64,000 bases of DNA from an uncultured Flavobacteriaceae bacterium (GCA_947494825.1 CANLWN010000002.1:62001-126000), one strand, 5' to 3'. Counted from the first letter of the stretch, positions 55,342 through 61,590 are shown. The notes: generated by a model not told the origin, from the sequence alone. Numbers and translations are program-made.

Positions 55342-56240
55342 AATTCGCTGGAATTTCCGGTACTTACAATGATATCATTTGAGCCAATGGGGGCGACCTT
55401 CTTTTTGGATAGTTTGTAACCATTCCAGGTATAAAGACTGGTAAGCAAGGAAGAATTGTCCGTAATTTTCCCATTTTCCAGGTTTTGGTAATCGGTAATT
55501 TTGGTTTTTAGGATAATGGTACTCTTCATGCCCTCCATGTCCGAAGGAAAAACGAAGGATTCACTTTTCGTATAGGTCGACGCTACCGTGGGTATTAAAT
55601 TGGCCACGTAGGTAAACTTACCATTATTCCAAAAAACATACATTTTTCCTTCACTGATAGAGTCTGGGCCATCGGAAACGGAAAGTGTTAAAATATCTTC
55701 TACATTAAAGAGCCCCTTGTTTCCGATATTCTTTATTTCCAAGGGCTGGAATTGGTGTCCATCAAACACAATTTTGTCGATTTGAATACCTTTTTTGAAG
55801 GCCCTTATTTGATATTTTTCTTCCCAAACACCTTCATCGTTGGTTTTGAAGCTTTCCAGGCCATAAACAAATTTCACATCATAATTCGCCTGACTCCCAA
55901 GGGCTTTTTGAGCAATAAGGCCACCCCAGACCCAACCCTTTTTCTCACCGACAATTACTTGGTACCAATGGCTTCTAATGCCATTTATAGCTTCCTGATT
56001 TTGGCTTTTGTCCGTTAAGATCAATTTGGTGCCAATATTCAAAATGGTCAATTTTTTACTCTTTTTTGAAGGCCCTTCGCGTAAAAACACTTTATGCCCA
56101 AGAAGGTATTCATAGGACACTTTTTCCGTGTCCATGGTATCTTTCAGTACGTTAAACCGCACCTCTGGCAATGTTTGACCAGTGACGTTGAAAAAGACAA
56201 ATATGCAAAGGGCGAGGATACTTCTTTTTAGATTTTTCAT
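55338..56240 (-). CDS. Exported SH3-domain protein
   Basis: This 300-residue exported protein (signal MKNLKRSILALCIFVFFNVTGQ) has a bacterial SH3-like domain at about residues 45-115 (LGHKVFLREGPSKKSKKLTI to GIRSHWYQVIVGEKKGWVWG), as in proteins that bind cell-wall peptides. The rest is beta-rich and unassigned (FVYGLESFKTNDEGVWEEKY, DGPDSISEGKMYVFWNNGKF). It overlaps the caspase-like gene by 4 bp and lies upstream of it, suggesting a two-component effector, perhaps an envelope protease and its targeting partner. Confidence 0.78.
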   Translation of the reverse strand: MKNLKRSILALCIFVFFNVTGQTLPEVRFNVLKDTMDTEKVSYEYLLGHKVFLREGPSKKSKKLTILNIGTKLILTDKSQNQEAINGIRSHWYQVIVGEKKGWVWGGLIAQKALGSQANYDVKFVYGLESFKTNDEGVWEEKYQIRAFKKGIQIDKIVFDGHQFQPLEIKNIGNKGLFNVEDILTLSVSDGPDSISEGKMYVFWNNGKFTYVANLIPTVASTYTKSESFVFPSDMEGMKSTIILKTKITDYQNLENGKITDNSSLLTSLYTWNGYKLSKKKVAPIGSNDIIVSTGNSSEL

Positions 56241-56288
56241 GATATATGGATTTTAATGTTAATACTTATTTCAATGTTTTTTAGACGT

Positions 56289-56579
56289 TTAAGAATCGAT
56301 GCATTGTGCTGATGGTAGCCTAATCTTAGGGTTGAAATCATTATCGTTCCAATAACAACTTTCCAAAGTTTCAAGCTCCTTGATCGTAGGGTCCGCTATG
56401 TAGTTTACGTTGGTCCCAAAAATGCCGTTACTTTTCATGCTGCTCAATTTTAGTTTGTTCTGCTTGCTTATTTCAAAAGTAGTTTGATCCCTAGGCTTGA
56501 TGGGCACTCTTCTAGTATTCGTAGGTTGCAATCTAGAATTCGTGCAGCTACCTGAACAACGCATTGTGCCGTTCGCCAT
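56289..56579 (-). CDS. Possible small protein of unknown function
   Basis: This 96-residue ORF lies 48 bp upstream of the SH3 gene in the same direction and just after the terminator at 56582-56618. It has four Cys (RCSGSCTN near the start, ESCYWND and AQCIDS at the end), which could form disulfides or bind metal, but no signal peptide or known domain. The N-terminus is Arg/Thr/Asn-rich. There is no clear ribosome-binding site. It could be a real small gene or a chance ORF. Confidence 0.35.
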   Translation of the reverse strand: MANGTMRCSGSCTNSRLQPTNTRRVPIKPRDQTTFEISKQNKLKLSSMKSNGIFGTNVNYIADPTIKELETLESCYWNDNDFNPKIRLPSAQCIDS

Positions 56580-56581
56580 CC

Positions 56582-56618
56582 AAAAGAAAAACCCACAAGT
56601 CTTGAGGATCCTTGTGGG
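56582..56618 (-). terminator. Terminator of the VIT/VWA gene
   Basis: On the minus strand CCCACAAG (56618-56611) pairs perfectly with CTTGTGGG (56599-56592), followed by a T-rich tract (56591-56582). It lies 39 bp after the stop of the gene ending at 56657 and separates it from the genes further along. Confidence 0.85.
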
Positions 56619-56656
56619 CTTTCTCCCCTCCTAAGAGGGAGCCAACCAACCTAACA

Positions 56657-58810
56657 CTATTTCTTTATGGTAAGGGTCACCGGTTGCAGAAGCCTAAGCT
56701 TAAGTGCTTGGAGTTTGGAAAATTCTTTCGTTATGTTTTCAGAAATCACCCATTTCCCATTTTCCTGTTTTTCAATTTTGGTTACCCTGCCCTGGGTATC
56801 CAGTGTAATCCGCAAAGCCCTGTAGGTATGGAGATAGCGATGTATCTGTTTGGAATAGACGGCCTTGAAACCTATGGTAATCTTTCTTTTTTCGGCCTTG
56901 GATAGGTTTTCAGCGATATGAATGGCAAAAGATTTGGTGAATTTGGTCTTTTCACTGAGTTCCGCCGCTGCTCCCACCGCCGAATTGTTTACATTTTGGG
57001 GCATTGGCAGGGGTTGTTTTATCGTTTTTGTTTTACCCTCTTTGTTGACCACTGTTTCATCTACCGCCACAAAGGAAGTGTAGGCTGTGGCCAAATGGTA
57101 CCTAAGGCCTAGGGCCAATACGCTGTCCTTTACTTTGGCATTGAACAGTTTACCGTAATCATCCAACTCTGCGATTCTCTTTCGGGCCCAGAGGTAGCGC
57201 AAGGCCTTGTTTCCAATACTTAAACTGCCTTGGGATACCTTAAATTCCTGTTTGAACCTTTTCCTGCCCTGATATCCTCTGACCACCAAGGTACCTCGGG
57301 GTTTTCCCTGATATTTTCCGTATACAATTACAGGTCTCCGGGCAAAAACATCGGGGATGCTTTTAGGGGCCATATCATAGATTTCAAAACCTTTGGCCTG
57401 CAACTTTACCTGGGTTAGCAAAGGTGTGGAAACATACTCCTTAAATTCCTTGGCCACAACGGCTGCCTCTTCCCTTGTAGTGGCTATAAAAGATTCGCTG
57501 TTGGATACCCGGGCCATTCCTTCGACCAGATACCTGTTGACACTGGACCCAATACCGAAGGTGAACACATTGGCCTGGTCCAAATTGCTTTTGATCAATT
57601 CAAAGGCCTCTTTTTCCACTTGTACATAGCCGTCCGTAATAACCACCATGGAACGGGAACCGGTGATGTCCTTTCTGGGCAGCTTGTAAGCCTGTTGCAA
57701 CGCACTGAGCAGTTGGGTGCCCCCACCACCCTGGCCTTCAGAAAGAAAACGAATGGCTGCCTCCACATTATGCTCATAAGCTTCAACGGGAAAAGGACTA
57801 AAAACGGTAGAACTAGAGGCAAAGAGTTGCACGTTAAACGTATCCGTTGTTCTAAGATTACACAATAAATTTCGCATCAACGCTTTAGAGACCTGCAAAG
57901 GGTATCCGTTCATGGAGCCCGAAACATCCACAATAAACAAGTATTCCCGGGACGGAATGTCCTCCAATTTAACCGTATGGGCGGGTTCCATGATATAGGC
58001 AAAGAAATTTTCGTCCCCATGCTCGTATAAAAGAAGACCTGATTGTATGGCATCGCCACGTAGATTGTAGTTCAGTACAAAATCCCTATTGGCTGGATTT
58101 TGATTTGTTTTGGATAAGGATATCTCTGCCGTTTTGGTATCGGGGTAATCAATATTGATGCTATGGGTGTTGCTACCTATGTTTTGAATGATCATGCCTG
58201 CATTGATATGTACATCCATATCAAAACTAAAAGTGTCCGAAATACCTTTAGGGGTATAGGGCATATGAAAAGCTTCTTCCTGTACGGTGTCCTCACCCGT
58301 ATACCTGGGCCCTACCACTCTAGGTGAAACAAATTGATAGCTTCCATTCACGGGCACCAACATTTCTGTGAAATAGATATCTATGGCAATGGTTTCACCG
58401 GGCATAATATTGCCTACATGCATCTGAAAGATGTTAGGTCGATGTTGATCTAGCTTGGCAGCGCGTTTTCCCTGCTTTAAAGCCGTATTGTAAATCTTTT
58501 GGGCCTCTTGCTTTTCGAATATTTCGGCGTTTATAGTCCGACTCCCAATACGCATTTGCATTTTATGCACCGCCGACTGGGTGGCAAGGGGAAACACATA
58601 TTTTGCAACTATGGGGATCTCTCCAAGATTGTGATACACTTGGGTCATATGTACGTGGGCAATGGTTCCCGATATTTGCACCTTGGTCCTGGTTTCCTTT
58701 AACGGGATGACAGCATCTTTGTCAGATACTGCTAAATAAGGGCCTTTCCTTTCCTGGGCAAAACAAAGGAAGACGGTACAGGAAAGCATTAAAACGAATA
58801 GATTTTTCAT
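56657..58810 (-). CDS. Exported VIT- and VWA-domain protein
   Basis: This 717-residue protein has a signal peptide (MKNLFVLMLSCTVFLCFAQ). It has a VIT domain (about 45-170, VPLKETRTKVQ-like strand region, FEKQEAQKIYNTALKQGKRA, IFQMHVGNIMPGETIAIDI) and a VWA domain with a complete MIDAS (FIVDVSGSMNGYPLQVSKAL, VVITDGYVQ) at about 295-460. Such 'inter-alpha-trypsin-inhibitor-like' proteins sit at the envelope or are secreted and bind partners metal-dependently. The start at 58810 places the signal peptide first; a longer frame to 58840 is not preferred. The C-terminal quarter is unassigned. Confidence 0.88.
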   Translation of the reverse strand: MKNLFVLMLSCTVFLCFAQERKGPYLAVSDKDAVIPLKETRTKVQISGTIAHVHMTQVYHNLGEIPIVAKYVFPLATQSAVHKMQMRIGSRTINAEIFEKQEAQKIYNTALKQGKRAAKLDQHRPNIFQMHVGNIMPGETIAIDIYFTEMLVPVNGSYQFVSPRVVGPRYTGEDTVQEEAFHMPYTPKGISDTFSFDMDVHINAGMIIQNIGSNTHSINIDYPDTKTAEISLSKTNQNPANRDFVLNYNLRGDAIQSGLLLYEHGDENFFAYIMEPAHTVKLEDIPSREYLFIVDVSGSMNGYPLQVSKALMRNLLCNLRTTDTFNVQLFASSSTVFSPFPVEAYEHNVEAAIRFLSEGQGGGGTQLLSALQQAYKLPRKDITGSRSMVVITDGYVQVEKEAFELIKSNLDQANVFTFGIGSSVNRYLVEGMARVSNSESFIATTREEAAVVAKEFKEYVSTPLLTQVKLQAKGFEIYDMAPKSIPDVFARRPVIVYGKYQGKPRGTLVVRGYQGRKRFKQEFKVSQGSLSIGNKALRYLWARKRIAELDDYGKLFNAKVKDSVLALGLRYHLATAYTSFVAVDETVVNKEGKTKTIKQPLPMPQNVNNSAVGAAAELSEKTKFTKSFAIHIAENLSKAEKRKITIGFKAVYSKQIHRYLHTYRALRITLDTQGRVTKIEKQENGKWVISENITKEFSKLQALKLRLLQPVTLTIKK

Positions 58811-58917
58811 GATTTTGGTTTCAGACAATTGTTGATTCACTTACCAAATGTAACCAGGCACCGTGGGGGTACATGAGCTGCTTTAGAATTCGTTGGCCCT
58901 AAACTAGAATTCGTAAA

Positions 58918-58938
58918 AACCCTATCGTTTTTAGGGTT
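58918..58938 (-). other. Hairpin AACCCTA/TAGGGTT upstream of the VIT/VWA gene
   Basis: A 7-bp inverted repeat with a short T-tract on the minus-strand side lies within the 214-bp region 58811-59024 upstream of the VIT/VWA gene. Two copies of AGAATTCGT (from about 58885 and 58906) lie beside it. It could be a weak terminator or operator; nothing else was recognised in this region. Confidence 0.3.
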
Positions 58939-59024
58939 GCGTAAGTATCGGAAGGCGCGCTAGGGTTCCATGAAAACCTGAGGAAATTTGGAAAACACAA
59001 AAAAATAGTGTCATATTTGCACCA

Positions 59025-59212
59025 GAAATGAAAAATACTAGAGTACATAGCAAACCGGAATCACTGTTTAGTCAGTGTGACTATCGCTGGATATTGGAAT
59101 TATCCTCGCGGAAGGGACGTGATGTGTCTAGTTTAAATGGATTTATATATTGATTTAAGAACAAAACTTGATACTGAATACAAGCGTCCAACATTAATTG
59201 GGCGCTTTTTTT
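59025..59212 (+). ncRNA. Candidate small RNA or 41-residue ORF between promoter and terminator
   Basis: A promoter-like pair (TTG at about 58988 and CATATTTG at 59012-59019, spacer 21) and the terminator at 59182-59212 bracket about 190 nt. The span contains the hairpin CACTG-TTTAGT-CAGTG and a possible ORF of 41 codons (59028-59153, MKNTRVHSKPESLFSQCDYR at its start) that would be nearly leaderless. It may be a small RNA or a small protein gene. No known RNA family was recognised. Confidence 0.35.
59182..59212 (+). terminator. Rho-independent terminator
   Basis: AAGCGTCC (59183-59190, one T-G pair) pairs with GGGCGCTT (59200-59207), followed by seven T. It ends a plus-strand transcript that must begin between 58900 and 59150, since the gene further upstream is on the other strand. 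Confidence 0.8.
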
Positions 59213-59394
59213 ATGGAAATTTTTAAAGGAATGAGTGAAAAGTAAAACTACATATACAGGATAATTGAAACAGAAAACGATTGAGAGACAGGCGATTGTA
59301 AAATGTTAAAAATCTGCTGAAAAGTGGACAAGGTTTCTATTGCTCAATATTATCATAAGTATTTGATTTTCAGTAAATTAAATTCATTTTTTTC

Positions 59395-59425
59395 TTGTGT
59401 AATTCAAAAATTGATTTCATCTTTG
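59395..59425 (+). promoter_or_regulatory. Promoter of the TPR/tRNA-array/slipin unit
   Basis: TTG (59395-59397) and CATCTTTG (59418-59425) fit the Bacteroidota promoter (TTG and TAnnTTTG) with one mismatch and a 20-bp spacer. It is the only such pair found between the terminator at 59212 and the leader structure. Transcription would start near 59431. The segment 59213-59394 before it shows nothing clear. Confidence 0.5.
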
Positions 59426-59470
59426 CCCTGTCGAATTAAGGACAAAAAAACAGAATATTAATACTAAAAA

Positions 59471-59611
59471 CGAAGCTATGCTTTTACATCAGAATTGTTT
59501 TAAAAGCCGATTGATTTGGGAACAATCAATATATATGCTTCGGTTCTTTCCATAAGGAGTTATAGACTCTAAAAGATCCGAAGCATTCAATCAGAGTGTT
59601 TCGGATTTTTT
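59471..59611 (+). promoter_or_regulatory. Structured leader with mutually exclusive hairpins and terminator (riboswitch- or attenuator-like)
   Basis: Elements in order: CGAAGC (59471-59476); hairpin 1 GCTTTTA/TAAAAGC (59480-59486/59501-59507); hairpin 2 ATTGATT/AATCAAT (59510-59516/59524-59530, loop TGGGAAC); ATGCTTCGG (59535-59543); CCGAAGCAT (59578-59586); TGTTTCGG (59597-59604) and a T-tract. CGAAGC can pair with GCTTCG, closing a three-way junction; ATGCTTCGG can instead pair perfectly with CCGAAGCAT (antiterminator, extended by 5 bp); and CCGAAGCA can pair with TGTTTCGG (8-bp terminator). The same strands are shared, so only one outcome is possible. It precedes the TPR gene by about 95 bp. 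Confidence 0.7.
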
Positions 59612-59706
59612 ATATCCATTCATCAGATATAGACATTCCGAAATCAAAAAAATTGCATTGTTGGGCCAGCATATCTGTCCCAAAAATGCACAAAGGAAAA
59701 TCTATC

Positions 59707-60246
59707 ATGGAAAGAACAAATTTTAACATATACCTATTCAAAGCATTGGATGCTTATCCATACAACTTGGAGGAGGCTATTGAAGCATTGAATTATGCCT
59801 TGTCTTATGATGCCAAAAATGTTCAGGCGCTTTATTTGATGGGTAAGATTTATACGGAACAATTAGGAGAGTTCGAAACTGCCAAGAGTTGTTTTTCCGA
59901 AGCATTGGCAAGTGGACTCGATTGGCCAAAAATTTATCCGGCGTATATCAGAACTCTAGTGTTGAACGAAGATTATGAAGAAGCCCAAAAACTCTTGGAT
60001 TTCGCCATAGTTCGTAAGGCAACTGATAAAGGAGCCTTGTATTTCTACCAAGGTTTGCTAAAGGAAGTACAAGGTGAATTCAAAGAAGCGATCAAAGCAT
60101 ACAAGCAAGCAAAAAGACACGGGCTTAACAATGAATTCATAAGAAGAGTCGAAGAAGAGATAAGTCGAGTAAAAGGAAAGTTTGGAAAGAAAAAAAGTAA
60201 GAACAAGAAAAAACGAAAGGAGGAGAAATCTAAAAACCGCTCCTAA
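59707..60246 (+). CDS. TPR protein with strongly basic C-terminal tail, next to the tRNA array
   Basis: This 179-residue protein starts MERTNFNIYLFKALDAYPYN; the ATG at 59707 has AAAGGA upstream at good distance, while earlier in-frame starts (59596 GTG, 59686 ATG) lack one. It has about four TPR-like helical pairs: LEEAIEALNYALSYDAKNVQ, ALYLMGKIYTEQLGEFETAK, YEEAQKLLDFAIVRKATDKG and ALYFYQGLLKEVQGEFKEAI. The end is a Lys/Arg-rich tail (KFGKKKSKNKKKRKEEKSKN) likely to bind RNA. It lies directly before the tRNA array on the same strand and after the switch-like leader, so it probably belongs to the array's function. Confidence 0.8.
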   Translation: MERTNFNIYLFKALDAYPYNLEEAIEALNYALSYDAKNVQALYLMGKIYTEQLGEFETAKSCFSEALASGLDWPKIYPAYIRTLVLNEDYEEAQKLLDFAIVRKATDKGALYFYQGLLKEVQGEFKEAIKAYKQAKRHGLNNEFIRRVEEEISRVKGKFGKKKSKNKKKRKEEKSKNRS

Positions 60247-60263
60247 ATCAGGGGCGGTTACAA

Positions 60264-60424
60264 GGGAGTACGCCGAAGTTGTAACGTCGATGGCGGGACT
60301 GAAATGAGTTTACGAATTCAACGAAACCTATGAAAAGAAATAGAATTGAATGAGTTAAAATCCGTTGTCTTTGACTGAGTAGGTTCCCTGCCCGCTCGGC
60401 AGGCGGGGATTCCTACCACTCCCA
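60264..60424 (+). pseudogene. Degenerate tRNA-like element (Ser-like?) with T-loop insertion
   Basis: The T-arm is clear: GTAGG (60379-60383), loop TTC, a 21-nt palindromic insert (60387-60407), loop GATT, CCTAC (60412-60416), followed by CACTCCC and A (60417-60424). A 6/7 match for the acceptor 5' strand, GGGAGTA, is at 60264-60270 with a D-arm-like GCC...GGC after it and CTGAAAT beyond. The middle about 100 nt does not fold as a tRNA. Only the T-arm part is well supported. Confidence 0.35.
60387..60407 (+). repeat. 21-nt palindromic insert in a T-loop, copy 1
   Basis: The insert begins CCTGCC and ends GGCAGG plus CGGG; it sits between TTC and GATT of an otherwise canonical T-loop. A second copy with three differences is in the T-loop of the tRNA-Asp at 60503, at the same point (60562-60582). 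Confidence 0.75.
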
Positions 60425-60428
60425 CCAA

Positions 60429-60499
60429 GCGTCTGTGGTGTAAGGGTAGCATCTGGGTCTCCAAAACCCGGGATTGGGGTTCGAATCCTTGCGGACGCG
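60429..60499 (+). tRNA. tRNA-Trp(CCA)-like
   Basis: The acceptor is GCGTCTG/CGGACGC (60429-60435/60492-60498), the D-stem has 3 bp, the anticodon stem is TGGGT/ACCCG with loop CTCCAAA (anticodon CCA at 60461-60463), and the T-loop is TTCGAAT. The T-stem TGGGG/CCTTG depends on three G-T pairs, so it is weak. The 3' CCA is not encoded. It is the first complete element of the array. Confidence 0.75.
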
Positions 60500-60502
60500 C
60501 TA

Positions 60503-60599
60503 AGTACTGTAATTCAATGACAAAGTGCCCAACTGTCTCTTGGGAAGTCATTGCAGGGTTCCCTGCCTGCTCGACAGGTGGGGATTCCCGTCGGTACTG
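60503..60599 (+). tRNA. tRNA-Asp(GTC)-like with T-loop insertion and weak D-arm
   Basis: The acceptor is AGTACTG/CGGTACT; the anticodon stem is CCCAA/TTGGG with loop CTGTCTC (GTC at 60535-60537). The D-loop AATGACA lacks the GG that docks with the T-loop. The T-loop reads TTC - 21-nt insert (60562-60582) - GATT, and the T-stem keeps only three G-C pairs. It is unlikely to be a normal translational tRNA unless the insert is removed. It lies 3 nt after tRNA-Trp. Confidence 0.65.
60562..60582 (+). repeat. 21-nt palindromic insert in a T-loop, copy 2 (tRNA-Asp)
   Basis: The insert has the same length as, and three differences from, the one at 60387-60407, and it has the same position within the T-loop (after T54-T55-C56). 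The arms CCTG/CAGG can still pair. Confidence 0.75.
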
Positions 60600-60602
60600 T
60601 AT

Positions 60603-60689
60603 GGAGGGTAGGCAAATACTGGTTCGTAGCGCTCGCCTGCTAAGCAAATCTACTAAAAGGTACTGAAGGTTCAATTCCTTTGCCCTCCG
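60603..60689 (+). tRNA. tRNA-Ser(GCT)-like, degenerate anticodon stem
   Basis: The acceptor is GGAGGGT/GCCCTCC; the loop CTGCTAA gives anticodon GCT (60639-60641), but the anticodon stem CTCGC/GCAAA has only 3 of 5 pairs. A class-II variable arm TACT-AAAA-GGTA is present, and the T-arm GAAGG/CCTTT has loop TTCAATT. The discriminator G is followed by an encoded CCA (60690-60692), unlike most others. Confidence 0.6.
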
Positions 60690-60695
60690 CCAAAT

Positions 60696-60768
60696 GACAA
60701 GGTGGCTGAATGGTTAAGGCAATGATCTGCAAAATCATTTTTTATGAGTTCGAATCTCATCCTTGTCT
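60696..60768 (+). tRNA. tRNA-Cys(GCA)
   Basis: The acceptor GACAAGG/CCTTGTC is perfect; the D-arm is GGCTGAATGGTTAAGGC-like; the anticodon stem ATGAT/ATCAT has loop CTGCAAA (GCA); the T-arm ATGAG/CTCAT has loop TTCGAAT. All parts of a normal tRNA are present; 3' CCA is not encoded. Confidence 0.85.
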
Positions 60769-60784
60769 CTGATAAAATGAATTC

Positions 60785-60867
60785 GGAAGTATTGAGCAAT
60801 TGGCTGGCTCGCCTGACTGTAAATCAGGTCTCTTCGGAGCATGTAGGTTCGAGTCCTGCTACTTCCA
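60785..60867 (+). tRNA. tRNA-Tyr(GTA)
   Basis: The acceptor GGAAGTA/TACTTCC is perfect; the anticodon stem CCTGA/TCAGG has loop CTGTAAA (GTA); the long variable arm TCTCTTCGGAGCATG is typical of class-II tRNA-Tyr in bacteria; the T-loop is TTCGAGT. It is a complete and normal-looking tRNA. Confidence 0.88.
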
Positions 60868-60870
60868 CAA

Positions 60871-60994
60871 AGTACCGTAGTTCAATGGCTAGAGCACCCG
60901 ACTGTCTATCGGGAAGGTACGGGTCCCGACGTTTCACTTAAGCGAAAGTCGGGATACCGACCTAAGCGTAGGTATTCGAGTCCCGTCGGTACTG
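60871..60994 (+). tRNA. tRNA-Asp(GTC)-like with 51-nt T-loop insertion
   Basis: The acceptor AGTACCG/CGGTACT, D-arm GTTC/GAGC and anticodon arm CCCGA-CTGTCTA-TCGGG (GTC at 60904-60906) are normal. The T-stem ACGGG/CCCGT (60919-60923/60982-60986) encloses the loop TTCGAGT plus a 51-nt insert (about 60924-60974) made of two hairpins. Without the insert it would be a perfect tRNA-Asp, so the insertion seems recent or tolerated. Confidence 0.72.
60924..60974 (+). repeat. 51-nt double-hairpin insert in the T-loop of tRNA-Asp
   Basis: Hairpin 1 is TCCCGAC/GTCGGGA (60924-60930/60948-60954), closed further inside by TTTC/GAAA. Hairpin 2 is ACCTA-AGCG-TAGGT (60960-60973). Such paired hairpins resemble REP/BIME-like elements. 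The insertion point is at or within three bases of that of the 21-nt inserts. Confidence 0.7.
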
Positions 60995-60999
60995 CAAAG

Positions 61000-61072
61000 C
61001 TGAGAAGATAACGGTAGTTGTTTACCTGCCTTGGACGCGGGAGGTCGTCCCGCACATGCAGGACTTCTCAGA
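61000..61072 (+). tRNA. tRNA-Pro(TGG)-like with aberrant T-loop
   Basis: The acceptor CTGAGAA/TTCTCAG is perfect; the anticodon stem CCTGC/GCGGG has loop CTTGGAC (TGG). The D-arm is minimal (TAAC/GTTG around GGTA), and the T-arm GTCC/GGAC encloses CGCACATGCA with no TTC, so the normal elbow cannot form. It is probably not a standard elongator. Confidence 0.6.
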
Positions 61073-61078
61073 CTATAT

Positions 61079-61150
61079 GCTCTGTTCGTATAATGGTTAG
61101 TACACCTGACTTTCTATCAGGAAATAGGGGTTCGATTCCCCTACAGAGTA
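61079..61150 (+). tRNA. tRNA-Glu(TTC)
   Basis: The acceptor is GCTCTGT/ACAGAGT (G1-T72 wobble); the anticodon stem CCTGA/TCAGG has loop CTTTCTA (TTC at 61112-61114); the T-arm AGGGG/CCCCT has loop TTCGATT. It is normal-looking. Confidence 0.85.
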
Positions 61151-61155
61151 CATAG

Positions 61156-61228
61156 TGAGGTATAACTCAGTTGGTAGAGTACCGTGCTTTTAACACGGGA
61201 GTCTTAGGTTCGAGCCCTAATGCCTCAA
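61156..61228 (+). tRNA. tRNA-Lys(TTT)
   Basis: The acceptor is TGAGGTA/TGCCTCA; the D-arm is ACTC/GAGT; the anticodon stem CCGTG/CACGG has loop CTTTTAA (TTT at 61189-61191); the T-arm TTAGG/CCTAA has loop TTCGAGC. It is complete; the first base T1 (pairing A72) is uncommon. Confidence 0.85.
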
Positions 61229-61234
61229 CAACTT

Positions 61235-61308
61235 GCAGGGATGGCCAAAATGGCAAAGGCGCCTGATTTAGGATCAGGTATTTGAGAGTTCGAGTCTCTC
61301 TCCCTGTA
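61235..61308 (+). tRNA. tRNA-Leu(TAG)-like with short (class I) variable loop
   Basis: The acceptor is GCAGGGA/TCCCTGT; the D-arm is GCC/GGC; the anticodon stem CCTGA/TCAGG has loop TTTAGGA (TAG); the T-arm GAGAG/CTCTC has loop TTCGAGT. The variable loop is only TATTT (61279-61283), whereas bacterial tRNA-Leu normally has a long class-II variable arm used by leucyl-tRNA synthetase. Confidence 0.8.
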
Positions 61309-61312
61309 CGAT

Positions 61313-61386
61313 GCCCCACTAGCCCAATTGGCAGAGGCAAAGGACTTAAAATCCTTTAAGTCCAAGTTCGAATCTTGGGTGGGGTA
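61313..61386 (+). tRNA. tRNA-Leu(TAA)-like with short (class I) variable loop
   Basis: The acceptor is GCCCCAC/GTGGGGT; the anticodon stem AAGGA/TCCTT has loop CTTAAAA (TAA); the T-arm CCAAG/CTTGG has loop TTCGAAT. The variable loop is 5 nt (TAAGT). Like its neighbour it lacks the long variable arm of normal bacterial tRNA-Leu. Confidence 0.8.
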
Positions 61387-61389
61387 CAC

Positions 61390-61461
61390 AAGCTTATGGT
61401 GTAATGGATAGCACGCAGGATTTCTAACCCTGAGGTATGAGTTCGAATCTTATTAGGCTTA
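61390..61461 (+). tRNA. tRNA-Arg(TCT)
   Basis: The acceptor is AAGCTTA/TAGGCTT; the D-arm is GTGTAATGGATAGCAC; the anticodon arm CAGGA/CCCTG has loop TTTCTAA (TCT) with an A31-C39 mismatch; the T-arm ATGAG/CTTAT has loop TTCGAAT. It is nearly normal. Confidence 0.78.
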
Positions 61462-61466
61462 CGAAT

Positions 61467-61590
61467 AGACCTGTGATGTAATGGCTAGCATACAAGATTT
61501 TGATTCTTGTTGTAAAGGTTCAAATGCAAAGCATTCATGAATACCTATGCAATAAAATAGATATAACATGAATAAATCCTTTAGGGTCTT
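61467..61590 (+). tRNA. tRNA-Gln(TTG)-like with 52-nt T-loop insertion
   Basis: The D-arm ATGTAATGGCTAGCAT and anticodon arm CAAGA-TTTTGAT-TCTTG (TTG) are clear. The T-stem 5' strand AAAGG (61514-61518) and loop TTCAAAT are followed by 52 extra nt (about 61526-61577) before CCTTT (61578-61582) and acceptor AGGGTCT, which pairs 6/7 with AGACCTG. AAAT repeats on both sides of the insert, so it can also be placed after TTC, as in the other elements. Confidence 0.65.
61526..61577 (+). repeat. 52-nt T-loop insertion in tRNA-Gln, flanked by AAAT repeats
   Basis: This AT-rich insert has no strong palindrome, unlike the others. The AAAT copies at 61522-61525 and 61574-61577 look like a target duplication or a recombination scar. 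Confidence 0.55.

Noticed and set aside
59471-59611. A T-box riboswitch for the leader
   Set aside because: No specifier stem or conserved T-box antiterminator sequence is visible; only the TGGG loop is suggestive.
60318-60941. Open frames of 65 and 118 codons inside the tRNA array
   Set aside because: They run across well-formed tRNA genes and palindromes and have no coding character.
60503-61590. Group I introns in the tRNA genes
   Set aside because: Inserts are 21-52 nt, far too short, and lie in the T-loop rather than the anticodon loop.
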